Origin: Sphingomonas mali NBRC 15500
GTDB lineage: Bacteria; Pseudomonadota; Alphaproteobacteria; Sphingomonadales; Sphingomonadaceae
Length of the DNA: 64,000 nucleotides
Reading direction: 5' to 3'
NCBI RefSeq assembly: GCF_001598415.1
Contig: NZ_BCYX01000004.1
Coordinates: forward strand, 171,682-235,681
Numbering within the stretch: position 1 is the stretch's first letter; each line of letters begins with the position of its first letter. The notes under the pieces are model-generated. The model had not been told where the DNA came from, ran no database searches, and saw only the letters and a program-made list of their open reading frames with translations. The position numbers were made by a program, and so were the translations under genes. Positions 43,726-52,817 of this stretch are shown here, piece after piece.

Positions 43726-44334
43726 TCGGCGCGGGCGGCGGACTTCTCGCGGTGCGACCTCGGGCAGGGCATGTCTTTTCCGACGAGCCATCCCCGCAGG
43801 TTGCGCGCCCGAGATGGGATTGTCCCATGCGCTTTGCGCATGCTCGATCGGCGATTTTATCATGGCGCCGCTTTTTTTGGCACGGCGCGCGTCGAACCGC
43901 CGCGCCGGCACCGTTCGCGCCGCGCATACCCACCACCACGCGGCGGAGACTGGCTCCGGCCATATCTCAACCGACTTGTCCCGACCTGCGTGGCCCGACC
44001 TTGAGGACATGACTCGAATATTGCGATATTTCAGGGGGATGCCAGTGCGCCCTGATGCCGCCTCCGCTCGTGTCGCGATCGTATGCCACGAAGCACGACC
44101 ATCTCAATCCCCTTTCATGCTGCATCGCAGCACTCCCATTCGGGCAAATATGCAATCACAAATCAAACTGCCAATAAAGTAGGCAATTCCGTCGGAACTG
44201 CCTACAAAAATGGCAAATGCCGAGGCATGATTTCTACTTAGCAGGTGCACAATCTGAAATCGACCAAAACGGCAACTAATTGCTTTCCGGGCTATGGCTG
44301 GCTGGTTACGTTTCCATGACATCGAAGGATGCGC
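43726..44334. other. Long intergenic stretch with an AT-richer segment and a large palindrome
   Basis: About 600 bases. Short frames exist in all phases without family resemblance. The last 250 bases are clearly richer in A/T than the surroundings and contain the interrupted palindrome at 44179-44205 and repeated GGCA/TGCC half-sites (for example GGCAAATGCC nearby). It probably holds the promoter and operators of the ABC transporter operon. Confidence 0.5.
44179..44205 (+). promoter_or_regulatory. 27-base interrupted palindrome upstream of the ABC operon
   Basis: Arms GTAGGCAATTCCG (44179-44191) and CGGAACTGCCTAC (44193-44205) are complementary at 12 of 13 positions around a single central T. 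The one-base centre argues for a protein-binding site rather than an RNA hairpin. It lies 130 bases before the transporter start. Confidence 0.55.
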
Positions 44335-45792
44335 ATGATTTGGGGAAACGCCGTGCCCAACAGATCGCCGTACCGATTTATTCGAAACACTATTGCGCTG
44401 ACCGCGCTTGCCGCATCTTTAGCCAGTTGTGGTCAACAGTCCGATTCCGCGATGATCTCCATCGGTATCGGAACCCAGGACGCGACGACGAACACCGCAA
44501 TCGCCGGGATCGTGATCCGAAAACTGGGCCTCCTCGAAAAATATCTGCCTCATGACGGCAAATATGCCGGCAAGAAAATTACCGTTTCATGGGAGAACTT
44601 CACGTCGGGGCCGCCGATCACCAACGGTATGATCGCCGGCAAGCTCCAACTCGGTGTGATGGGCGACTATCCGCTGATCGTGAACGGTTACACATTTGCC
44701 CAGTCGCGCGAAGGACAGTCGCGGCTGATAGCCGTCGCCGCGTATAATCTGGCCGGGTCTGGCAACGGCGTAGTCGTGAACAGCCGCTCGGCTTATTACG
44801 CACTGGCCGATCTAAAAGGTCAGGTCGTCAGCGTGCCGTTCGGCTCGGCCGCCCACGGCATGCTGTTGCGCGCGCTCAAACGCAACGGCTTGCCCGCCGA
44901 CTATCTGCAGGTCGTCAACCAGGCACCCGAGGTTGGTTCCACCAACCTGGAACAACAGAAGATCGGCGGCCATGCAGATTTCGTCCCCTACCCCGAACTG
45001 CTGCCGCATCGCGGATTTGCCCGTAAGATCTTCGATGGCGCGCAAATCGGCGTCCCGACATTCCACGGCGTCGTCGTCCGCGACGATTTCGCTAAAGCCT
45101 ATCCCGAAATCGTCGATGCCTATCTGAAGGCGATGATGGACGCCGCGGACTGGGTACGCGCCGATCCGAAGCGCGCCGCCGAAAAGATCTCGGAATGGAC
45201 CGGGGTCGATAAGGAAGTGGTCTATATCTATCTCGGGCCCGGCGGCATCATGACGATGGACCCGACGATCAAGCCGCAGTTGGTCGCGGCCGCCCGCGAG
45301 GACGTGAAGACCTTGCAGGAGATCGGGAAGGTGACGACCTTCGATGTCGGCGCCTGGCTCGACGACAGCTATTTGCGGAAGGTCTTCGCCGCCCGCGGCC
45401 GCTCCTATGAGCAACAGACAGGGACGACGGCCAATTACGAGGTCGGCGGCTACGATCGCTTCTGCAACAAGCCGGTGACCGTGCCGCGCGAGGCCGGCGA
45501 GATCTGGCTGACCGGCGGCGCGATCACACCCCATGCGGATACGCGATGCACGATCGATGCCTATAACGCGCTTCGCAAGCGCGGACAGGCGATCGACGTG
45601 GCATATGTCTTCGACAAGGTGCGCGGTATCAAGCTCTTCGCCGATCAGGCCTTTTATGCCCAGGCAGCCAATGGTGATCTGGCCGCATTCATGCTGAAGC
45701 CCGATGCCGATGCCTTCGCGCGGCGCGTTGGAGGCCAAAGCCTCACCTTCGCCGCCTTGACCACGCAGGGTCAGCCCGGAGCGGGACGATGA
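44335..45792 (+). CDS. ABC transporter substrate-binding lipoprotein, sulfonate/sulfate-ester type
   Basis: About 485 residues. A lipoprotein signal ends in LAASLASC, so the protein is probably anchored to the membrane. The core resembles SsuA/TauA/NrtA binding proteins (IGTQDATTNTAIAGIVIRKLGLLEKY, VVNQAPEVGSTNLEQQKIGGHADFVPYPE). At 485 residues it is longer than the usual 320, with an extra C-terminal region after about residue 370. Start could be 44329, 44335 or a GTG near 44353. It overlaps the permease gene by ATGA. The neighbouring sulfatase genes favour sulfate esters or sulfonates as cargo. Confidence 0.88.
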   Translation: MIWGNAVPNRSPYRFIRNTIALTALAASLASCGQQSDSAMISIGIGTQDATTNTAIAGIVIRKLGLLEKYLPHDGKYAGKKITVSWENFTSGPPITNGMIAGKLQLGVMGDYPLIVNGYTFAQSREGQSRLIAVAAYNLAGSGNGVVVNSRSAYYALADLKGQVVSVPFGSAAHGMLLRALKRNGLPADYLQVVNQAPEVGSTNLEQQKIGGHADFVPYPELLPHRGFARKIFDGAQIGVPTFHGVVVRDDFAKAYPEIVDAYLKAMMDAADWVRADPKRAAEKISEWTGVDKEVVYIYLGPGGIMTMDPTIKPQLVAAAREDVKTLQEIGKVTTFDVGAWLDDSYLRKVFAARGRSYEQQTGTTANYEVGGYDRFCNKPVTVPREAGEIWLTGGAITPHADTRCTIDAYNALRKRGQAIDVAYVFDKVRGIKLFADQAFYAQAANGDLAAFMLKPDADAFARRVGGQSLTFAALTTQGQPGAGR

Positions 45793-46709
45793 AGCCGGCA
45801 GGATTGCCTCGCGACTGGCAGGCGGACGTCGTTGTCCTCGCCAATCGCACGCCAGCGGAGCCGCTGACCATCGAGACGCCACCACCCCCTCCACCGGGAC
45901 CGACCCTCGCTGTGCGCGCGCGCCGCTGGCTCGACCTCAACCGCCAGCGTCTGATCGATACTGTCATCGGTGCGGGCGCGGTGCTCGTGGCTCTCATCGG
46001 CTGGCATTTGCTCAGCGCCAACCATGTCGATCTCTATGTGCGTTTCGAGAATGTCCCCTCGCCGGGCCAGGTGCTCGACGCGACGAGCCGTCAGTTCTCG
46101 AGCGGCGCGTTCCTGGTCCACGTCCTGGCGAGTTGCCGCCGTATCTTCATCGGGTTCGCGCTCGCCGCGCTCGTTGCGATCCCGACCGGTCTGGTCATGG
46201 GCCGGTATCGGCTCGCACGCGCGATCGTCTTTCCGCTAGCCGAGATATTCCGGCCGATACCCGCCATCGCCTGGGTGCCGATCTCCATCATGCTATGGCC
46301 GACAAGCGAGGAATCGATCCTGTTCATCACCTTCATCGGGTCTTTCTTCCCGATCCTCGTCAACACGTTGCATGGCGTCGATGCGATCGATCCGGTCCTG
46401 GTTCGCGCGGCGCGTTGTCTCGGGGCGGGCGAGATCACCATCTTCAGGGAAGTGTATCTGCAAAGCGCATTGCCACAGATCTTCACCGGCCTGACGGTCG
46501 GCATGGGGGTTGCCTGGATTTCGCTGATCGCCGCCGAGATGATCTCGGGCCAATATGGCATCGGCTATTTCACCTGGCAGGCTTATTCGCTGGTCGACTA
46601 TCCCAATATCGTTCTCGGAATGATCAGCATCGGCGCGCTGGGGCTGTTTTCAAGCGGCCTCATCCGCTTCCTCGGCAAACTCCTCATGCCCTGGAGGGCC
46701 GGGCGATGA
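45789..46709 (+). CDS. ABC transporter permease, SsuC/TauC type
   Basis: 306 residues with a cytoplasmic N-terminal tail, then about six membrane helices. The EAA-like coupling loop reads VRAARCLGAGEITIFREVYLQSALPQIFTGL. It is coupled by ATGA to both its neighbours, so the three genes form a compact transporter operon. Confidence 0.93.
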   Translation: MKPAGLPRDWQADVVVLANRTPAEPLTIETPPPPPPGPTLAVRARRWLDLNRQRLIDTVIGAGAVLVALIGWHLLSANHVDLYVRFENVPSPGQVLDATSRQFSSGAFLVHVLASCRRIFIGFALAALVAIPTGLVMGRYRLARAIVFPLAEIFRPIPAIAWVPISIMLWPTSEESILFITFIGSFFPILVNTLHGVDAIDPVLVRAARCLGAGEITIFREVYLQSALPQIFTGLTVGMGVAWISLIAAEMISGQYGIGYFTWQAYSLVDYPNIVLGMISIGALGLFSSGLIRFLGKLLMPWRAGR

Positions 46710-47605
46710 TCGATGATCCGGTATCGATGAGCGTGGATCAGACCCCCACCGAACAGCCGCGAGGCCATATCCGGGTGGAAGGTTTCGGCCTGCGTTATCC
46801 GACCCTCGAGGGGGAGGTCGAAGCTGTCCACAATGTCTCGCTCCACGTCCGGCCTGGGGAATTCGTCTCGATCCTCGGTCCCTCGGGATGCGGCAAATCG
46901 ACCCTCCTCAATGCCCTTGCCGGCTTCCTCACACCGAGCAGCGGATCGGTCACCGTCGATGACGAACCGATCCGCGGGCCCGGTGCCGACCGGGGCATGA
47001 TCTTCCAGCATTATTCGCTTTTCCCCTGGATGACGGTCCGCCAGAATGTGGAATTCGGCCTCAAGATGAAGGGCAAGGACCGGAGCACGCGCGCGCTCGC
47101 TGCGCGCACCCTGCTCGGATTGACGGGCCTTTCGGACTTCGAGGATCAATATCCCGACCGCCTGTCGGGCGGCATGAAGCAGCGTGTCGGCATCGTCCGC
47201 GCTCTGGCCACGGGGCCCCGCATCCTCCTCCTCGACGAACCGTTCGGGGCCCTCGATGCGCAGACCCGGTTGATCATGCAGCAGATCCTCACGAACATCT
47301 GGCAGCAGCTCAAGATCTCCGTGCTGTTCGTCACCCATGATATCGACGAGGCGATTTTCCTTTCCGACCGGGTCTATGTCATGTCGGCCAAGCCGGGCGG
47401 CATCAAGGCGGAGGTCAGGATCGAACTCGATCGTCCGCGCGAACCATCGATAAGCAACACAGCAGAGTTCGTCGCCCTGAGGGCGAGACTCATGCAATTG
47501 ATACGGGAAGAGAGTCTGAAGGCCTTGGGCGGCGAGCTGAACGCAGACGCGCTCAAGGGAGTATCCATCAATCTAGCTGGACGGGACTTTTCTCAGATCG
47601 TCTGA
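46706..47605 (+). CDS. ABC transporter ATP-binding protein, SsuB/TauB type
   Basis: 299 residues with a complete ATPase: Walker A GPSGCGKST (58-66), Q-loop at Q101, signature LSGGMKQR (153-160), Walker B ILLLDEP (173-179) and the switch His in VTHDIDEA. The LFPWMTVRQNVEFGL segment is typical of the nitrate/sulfonate/taurine group. Confidence 0.95.
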   Translation: MIDDPVSMSVDQTPTEQPRGHIRVEGFGLRYPTLEGEVEAVHNVSLHVRPGEFVSILGPSGCGKSTLLNALAGFLTPSSGSVTVDDEPIRGPGADRGMIFQHYSLFPWMTVRQNVEFGLKMKGKDRSTRALAARTLLGLTGLSDFEDQYPDRLSGGMKQRVGIVRALATGPRILLLDEPFGALDAQTRLIMQQILTNIWQQLKISVLFVTHDIDEAIFLSDRVYVMSAKPGGIKAEVRIELDRPREPSISNTAEFVALRARLMQLIREESLKALGGELNADALKGVSINLAGRDFSQIV

Positions 47606-47799
47606 CCCCATCGCGGGCGGCCGGTCGCCCGCGAACGTCGGATCGAGGCCCAGGACATGTGCACCGCGCCGGTTCGCGCGCGGCGGACGGCATCTCATGC
47701 CGACCGCCGTCCGACCCACCATGCCTGCCCGAAAACGGAAGTTCCGTCCCCTAGGCGACCGACGCCGGACGGCGTCATCACGTCGAGAAAGGGATCGAG

Positions 47800-49401
47800 A
47801 TGAGACACTGCATCTTCCTGTTCCTCGCGAGCACCGCCCTGGTGCCGCTCGCCTGCCAGCCCGCTGTTGCGCAAAGCAGTACCAGCGCGCAGGAAAATGC
47901 GCTCGAGGCCAAGATCGAGGCCCTCAACGCCCGCATCGCCGCGCTCGAAGCGCAATTGGCCCCGCAGCAGGGCGAACCCTCTCGAGCGCAGCCCCTATCC
48001 ATTGCCACGAGCTCGGCCGCACCGACCATACCCACCGCCGCCTCCGCACCAGCCGCGAACCGACGGAAGCTCACCGTGAGCTTCAGCGGCTTCTTCGAAG
48101 CCGCGACCATCTACCGTTCGCACAATGTGGCCGCCGACATCGCGTCCAACTACGCACGCATCCCGTTTGCCAATGATCGCGCGGCGCACACCGGCGAAAT
48201 GCGCTTTTCAGGACGGCAGAGCAGGCTTGGCATTCTGGTATCGGGCGATGTCGACACCAAGACGCACGGCTTCATCTTCGGCGACTTCGATCTGCAAGGG
48301 GCCGCGGTCAACGCCAATTCGGTGCAGGCGAACGGCTATAACCCAAGGCTGCGGCAACTCTACATCCAGCTCCATCTCGATCGGCCTGGGCTGGATATCA
48401 TGGCCGGCCAGGCCTGGTCGCTGATCACGCCCAATGCGACCGGCATCGCGTTACGCAGCGAAGTCGTGCCGCCGAGCATCGATGCCCAATTCATCCCAGG
48501 CTATGCTTGGGCGCGCCAGCCCCAGATCCGCGTCACCAAACGGATCACGCCGGAACTATGGGGCGCGATCTCTCTTGAAAATCCACAGACCGTGAGCGCG
48601 GTGCCGTTCCTGCCGGGTGGTGTGACGCTCAGCAACAGCCAGGCTCCGACCAGCGGCTTCGGCACGAACAGCTATTCCCTGAACAAATATCCCGATGTTA
48701 TCGGCAAGCTCGCTTGGGATGGCCGACCCCACGGCCGCTCGTTCCATATCGAAGCGATCGCCGTTCTTCGAGCGGCCAACGCGCGCGCTACCGTGACTTC
48801 TGCGCCCGGATCACAGGCGCAACTGCTCGGACTGGTTCCCGGCAGCTCGAACACCGTCTCCTGGATGGCCGGTGGCGGCGGCAACCTTTCCGTCCAGCTG
48901 ATCCCGAAGCGGCTCGACCTCTATGGTTCGCTTCTGTTTGGGAACGGCATTGGCCGGTACGGGACCACGGGAATGCCCGACGTCACCGTGCGGCCGGACG
49001 GCCGCCTCGTCGGTCTGCCCGCGACCATGTGGCTCGCCGGAGCGACGCTTCACCTTACGACGCGGTTCGACCTGTATGGGTTCATGGGCAAGGAAACAGT
49101 GCGCGGCAGGGTGTTCCGCTCCGCAGCATTGCCATCCGCCGACTTCGGTTATGGCGTCCTCGGCCAGATCGACAATAGTGGCTGCACCATCGAAGGCGGG
49201 GCGTGTGCCGCCTTGACCCGCTCGATCGAGCAGGTCGCCTTGGGTGGCTGGTTCAAGGCGTTCAAAGGCGACTTCGGCCGCGTCCAGTTCGGTGTCGAAT
49301 ATTCGACCACATTGCGCAGGACATTTGCCGACGGCGCCGGTGTCGCGCCGCGCGGCGCCCAACAGACCGTCCTCACCAGTATTCGTTACCTGCCGTTCTG
49401 A
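47800..49401 (+). CDS. DcaP-like trimeric outer membrane porin
   Basis: 533 residues: signal peptide (ends AVAQS), an N-terminal coiled coil of heptads (ENALEAKIEALNARIAALEAQL, about 32-53), a proline/alanine linker and a beta barrel ending TSIRYLPF with terminal Phe. An N-terminal coiled coil before the barrel is characteristic of DcaP-type porins, which admit negatively charged aromatic acids. Its position after the ABC genes suggests it is the outer membrane entry for an anionic sulfate ester or sulfonate. Confidence 0.88.
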   Translation: MRHCIFLFLASTALVPLACQPAVAQSSTSAQENALEAKIEALNARIAALEAQLAPQQGEPSRAQPLSIATSSAAPTIPTAASAPAANRRKLTVSFSGFFEAATIYRSHNVAADIASNYARIPFANDRAAHTGEMRFSGRQSRLGILVSGDVDTKTHGFIFGDFDLQGAAVNANSVQANGYNPRLRQLYIQLHLDRPGLDIMAGQAWSLITPNATGIALRSEVVPPSIDAQFIPGYAWARQPQIRVTKRITPELWGAISLENPQTVSAVPFLPGGVTLSNSQAPTSGFGTNSYSLNKYPDVIGKLAWDGRPHGRSFHIEAIAVLRAANARATVTSAPGSQAQLLGLVPGSSNTVSWMAGGGGNLSVQLIPKRLDLYGSLLFGNGIGRYGTTGMPDVTVRPDGRLVGLPATMWLAGATLHLTTRFDLYGFMGKETVRGRVFRSAALPSADFGYGVLGQIDNSGCTIEGGACAALTRSIEQVALGGWFKAFKGDFGRVQFGVEYSTTLRRTFADGAGVAPRGAQQTVLTSIRYLPF

Positions 49402-49510
49402 TCGTGGCATACCGGCTCCTCCGCCCGGCTCCGATCCCATGCGGCGCACGCCCGTGCGAGCGCTCGCACGGGCATTGCCGTACGGGAAAGAATATGACAG
49501 TCTCGCTGCA

Positions 49511-50323
49511 ATGCAGCATAGCGCGCCTGTGATCGCCGGGTCGCGATCCGCCGCCGGGGCTTCGAGCGTGCCTCCCCCGCCCTATGTGCGCGCAGGCATT
49601 TCCGACCGCGTGGGCGCGCTCTTGTCGACCCACGACAGCCCGCCGTCAGGTGGCCCACCGCCTCTCCTGATGGGATTGAGCAAGGCCGAGATTGCTCAAG
49701 TCGTCGCAAAGGGTATCGAACGCGAGTTCGGCCCGGGATCGATCCTCTTCACGCAAGACAGCGCGAACGATGGCGTCTACCTGATCGCCAGCGGACGCGT
49801 CCGGGTCTATTATACCGCCCCATCGGGCCGCGAAATCACCTTGGCGCTCTGGCACGCCGGCAATTTCGTCGGAGGGCCCGAAATCTTCGGCGGCGGTCTC
49901 AACGTATGGTCTGGCATGGCGTCGACGCGGGTCAGCGCCCTTCATCTGCCCGGCGCTGCGCTGCGCGAACTCGCGCTTGGGATACCCCATCTTGCCATCG
50001 GCATCATCGAGGGACTGACGTTCAAGGGCAAATGCTATTCGGCCATGGCGCAGATGCTCGGCACGCGTTCGGTAACCGAACGGCTGGCGCATATGCTCCT
50101 GCATCTGTCCGATCTCTATGGTCTACGGCAGCCCGGCGGGACGCTGATCAGCACGAAATTCACGCATGAGGAAATCGCGCATATGGTCGGAGCAACCCGG
50201 CAATGGGTGACGGCCAGCCTCAAGCGCTTCCATGCCCAAGGAATCCTGTCCGTGAAGCGTGGCAATATCACCGTCGTCCGCGCGGACATTCTGGATCGGA
50301 TTCGCACGGGCGCAGGAAGCTAA
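49511..50323 (+). CDS. Crp/Fnr-family transcriptional regulator
   Basis: About 270 residues from ATG 49511 (an in-frame start at 49439 is possible). A cyclic-nucleotide-binding-type beta barrel (FGPGSILFTQDSANDGVYLIASGRVRVYY) is followed by a winged helix with recognition helix region EEIAHMVGATRQWVTASLKRF. No FNR-type N-terminal cysteine cluster is present, so an oxygen-sensing Fe-S role is unlikely. It probably controls the porin/ABC genes or the sulfatase module. The proline-rich N-terminal 60 residues are unusual. Confidence 0.88.
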   Translation: MQHSAPVIAGSRSAAGASSVPPPPYVRAGISDRVGALLSTHDSPPSGGPPPLLMGLSKAEIAQVVAKGIEREFGPGSILFTQDSANDGVYLIASGRVRVYYTAPSGREITLALWHAGNFVGGPEIFGGGLNVWSGMASTRVSALHLPGAALRELALGIPHLAIGIIEGLTFKGKCYSAMAQMLGTRSVTERLAHMLLHLSDLYGLRQPGGTLISTKFTHEEIAHMVGATRQWVTASLKRFHAQGILSVKRGNITVVRADILDRIRTGAGS

Positions 50324-50342
50324 TCGTCAGCGCGGCCGAGGA

Positions 50343-50361
50343 CATGATGACATCATGATGT
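50343..50361 (+). promoter_or_regulatory. Palindromic operator upstream of gntR
   Basis: Contains the perfect palindromes CATGATG-A-CATCATG (50343-50357) and ACATCATGATGT (50350-50361). A further inverted repeat CGTCAT-CTCC-ATGACG (50373-50388) covers the start codon. All share a CAT-N4-ATG core, also found at the sulfatase promoter. Autoregulation by the GntR protein is likely. Confidence 0.65.
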
Positions 50362-50382
50362 TGCTCTGATAGCGTCATCTCC

Positions 50383-51129
50383 ATGACGATAGAACATTCC
50401 TCCGCCGTTCCTCTCTATGCCCAGCTCGAAAGCGAGATCACGACCCGCATTCAGAACGGTGACTTTCCGCCAAACAGCAGGCTTCCTTCTGAAGACGAGC
50501 TCGTCGAGGAATATAGCGTCAGCCGGACCACTGTGCGCAACGCGGTGCAGAATCTGCTGAAGAAGGGTCTGGTCGAAATCCGCCGTGGCAAGGGCACCTT
50601 CGTCACCAGCCCGCGGATCGTACAAGAACTCACCGGGCTTACGGGCTTCGTCGAGGATATGGCGGCACTCGGCCGCAAAGCCTCCGCGAAATGGCTCGAT
50701 CACGAACTCCTCGCTGCCGATGAGACGGTTGCCGAACAACTCGCCTGTCCGATTGGCACCGAGGTGATGTGCATCCGCCGGATTCGGCTCTCGGACGGCG
50801 TGCCGCTGTCGTTTGACATCACCTACCTGCCCTACGAGCTCGGGCGGCAGATCGTCTCGCACGACCTTGAGGTCGAGCCGATCTTCACCCTGCTGGAGAC
50901 CCGGTACGATACACCGCTCATCGAGGCGGAATATCGACTCCAGGCGATATCAGCGGACCAGGCCATCGCAGACGCGCTGTCGGTGAGCGCCGGCAGTCCG
51001 GTCTTCCTCATCGAGCGGACATCCTATTCGCGCGATCACCAGCCGGTCGATTTCGAGCGGCTCTATTACCGTGGTGATCATATCCGCTTCACGACACGCC
51101 TCGCGCGTCGCGTTCCCGGCGCGGCCTGA
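50383..51129 (+). CDS. GntR-family regulator, HutC subfamily (UTRA domain)
   Basis: 248 residues. The N-terminal winged helix-turn-helix has PLYAQLESEITTRIQNGDFPP and LPSEDELVEEYSVSRTTVRNAV; the C-terminal UTRA ligand-binding domain includes VMCIRRIRLSDGVPLSFDITYLP and the final FERLYYRGDHIRFTTRL. HutC-type repressors release DNA when a small substrate binds the UTRA pocket. It lies 308 bases before the sulfatase gene, whose promoter contains the same palindrome core. Confidence 0.94.
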   Translation: MTIEHSSAVPLYAQLESEITTRIQNGDFPPNSRLPSEDELVEEYSVSRTTVRNAVQNLLKKGLVEIRRGKGTFVTSPRIVQELTGLTGFVEDMAALGRKASAKWLDHELLAADETVAEQLACPIGTEVMCIRRIRLSDGVPLSFDITYLPYELGRQIVSHDLEVEPIFTLLETRYDTPLIEAEYRLQAISADQAIADALSVSAGSPVFLIERTSYSRDHQPVDFERLYYRGDHIRFTTRLARRVPGAA

Positions 51130-51437
51130 CACGGGCCAACCACCGCCCAAAAAGCTGTGGCGCCGACCCGCATCCCGTTCTGACCGGCGCCGGCTCAAAA
51201 GGGCCTCACGCATACACATCATTGTCTTTTTCCAGCGCGGGCGCATCCCGCGATCAGCCCGTTTTGGCTTGACGTAACGACATAATGATGTCACTACATC
51301 GTTATGGGTTGAGAGCCGTCTAACCCCACTCAATCCAAGAGCAAAACCCGGTTTTGCGACACTGCCCAAGGCATCCCCTTGGGCGGTGGCGGGGAAGCTC
51401 AGCCCAAGGATCACGCAACAGAAAGGGATCTCATCGA
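51130..51437 (+). promoter_or_regulatory. Sulfatase promoter region with two CAT-N4-ATG sites
   Basis: A TTGACG -35-like hexamer is at 51269-51274. The palindromes ACATAATGATGT (51280-51291) and ACATCGTTATGG (51296-51307) follow directly, where a -10 element would be expected, so a bound GntR repressor would block the polymerase. No gene was seen in this 308-base gap. Confidence 0.6.
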
Positions 51438-52805
51438 ATGTCAAAGAAACCCAATATCCTGTTCTTCCATGTCGATAATCTCGGCATGGGTGAATTGGGC
51501 TGCTACGGCGGCGGCATCCTTCGCGGCGCCGACACGCGGCGGATGGACCAGTTCGCGACGGAAGGGGTGAAGCTCACCCATTATGTCGTCGAACCCCAGT
51601 GCACCCCAACGCGCTCCGCGCTCATGACCGGGCGCTTTCCGATCCGTTCGGGCAACCACACGATCGCCTTGGGCGGCAATGGCGGCGGCATCGTCGCCTG
51701 GGAGCGCACCATCGCATCAATCCTCGGCGACGCCGGCTATACCAGCGCCATCTACGGCAAATGGCATATCGGTGCCGAAGACGGCCGGTTCCCGACGGAT
51801 CACGGCTTCGACGAATGGTATGGCCCCTTGCGCACCTATGACGAGTGCATGTGGCTCGAGGATCCCCACTATGTGCCTGAGCGCGACGGCTTTTCGCACA
51901 TGCATGAAGGGGTCAAGGGCAAAGGCGCCTGGCCGCTGCTCGACGAACAGCTCTGCATGGAGACCAAGAAGACCTGCGACCTGGAATATCAGAAGCGTGC
52001 GCTCAAGTTCATGGAAAAAGCGGTCGCCGACGACAAGCCGTTCTACTGCTATTTCAACCATTCACTGATGCATTTCCCGATGCTGCCGCGCGACGAGTTC
52101 GTCGGGAAGAGCACCAATGGCGACTGGGGCGACTGCCTCCTCATGCTCGATCACGACTTCGGCGTCCTGCTCGACAAGCTCGACGAGCTCGGCGTCCGCG
52201 ACAACACGATCGTCGTCATATGCGGCGACAATGGCGCCGAGGATCATCTCGCCGGGCGTGGTACCGGCGGTTTCTTCGACGGCTCCTATTTTAGCTCGGC
52301 CGAGGGCGGCATCCGTACGCCGTTAATGATCCGCTGGCCCGACCATATTCCGGCGGGAATCGAGAGCAACGAGATGGTCCATGTCACCGACATGTTCACC
52401 ACGTTGCTGAGCTTCGCCGGCTGCGAAGCCCCGTCCGACCGCTTGATCGATGGCGTCGACCAGACGGCCTTCTTCCGCGGCGAGCAGGATGTGTCCAATC
52501 GCGAATCCTGCATCGTGTGGCTCAAGGACGAACTCCACGCGGTGAAATGGAAGGACTTCAAGATCAACTTCAAGCGCCAGCAACATTTCCACGATCCGGA
52601 ACTGCCGCTGGGGTTCGCGCGCATCACCCATCTCAAGGAAGACCCCAAGGAACGAGAAGCAGTGAACCAGCGCTATGTCCGCTGGTGGGTGATGCAGCAT
52701 GCGCATCGCGTCGTGCGGGACTTCGAGGAGAGCGTGAAGCGGGAAGAGCTCATCCCGCCAGGCTCGCCGCTGGATTTCGTGCCGGCATCGCATCCGGCGC
52801 AGTGA
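51438..52805 (+). CDS. Type I (formylglycine-dependent) sulfatase
   Basis: 455 residues. The maturation signature is C55-T-P-T-R followed by SALMTGR, so C55 should be converted to formylglycine. Metal-site residues lie in FHVDNLGMGELG (Asp-Asn pair) and CGDNGAED; KWHIG supplies a sulfate-binding lysine and histidine. No signal peptide is present, so it is predicted to be cytoplasmic, which fits import of intact sulfate esters by the ABC transporter. The ATG at 51438 is preceded by AAGGGA. The FGE gene starts 12 bases after the stop. Confidence 0.95.
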   Translation: MSKKPNILFFHVDNLGMGELGCYGGGILRGADTRRMDQFATEGVKLTHYVVEPQCTPTRSALMTGRFPIRSGNHTIALGGNGGGIVAWERTIASILGDAGYTSAIYGKWHIGAEDGRFPTDHGFDEWYGPLRTYDECMWLEDPHYVPERDGFSHMHEGVKGKGAWPLLDEQLCMETKKTCDLEYQKRALKFMEKAVADDKPFYCYFNHSLMHFPMLPRDEFVGKSTNGDWGDCLLMLDHDFGVLLDKLDELGVRDNTIVVICGDNGAEDHLAGRGTGGFFDGSYFSSAEGGIRTPLMIRWPDHIPAGIESNEMVHVTDMFTTLLSFAGCEAPSDRLIDGVDQTAFFRGEQDVSNRESCIVWLKDELHAVKWKDFKINFKRQQHFHDPELPLGFARITHLKEDPKEREAVNQRYVRWWVMQHAHRVVRDFEESVKREELIPPGSPLDFVPASHPAQ

Positions 52806-52817
52806 AGGCGACGGCGC

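Noticed and set aside
44284..44309. GTAACC on the minus strand before the ABC operon
   Set aside because: At 16-base spacing the -10 position reads GAAA rather than CGAA, and no minus-strand gene follows.
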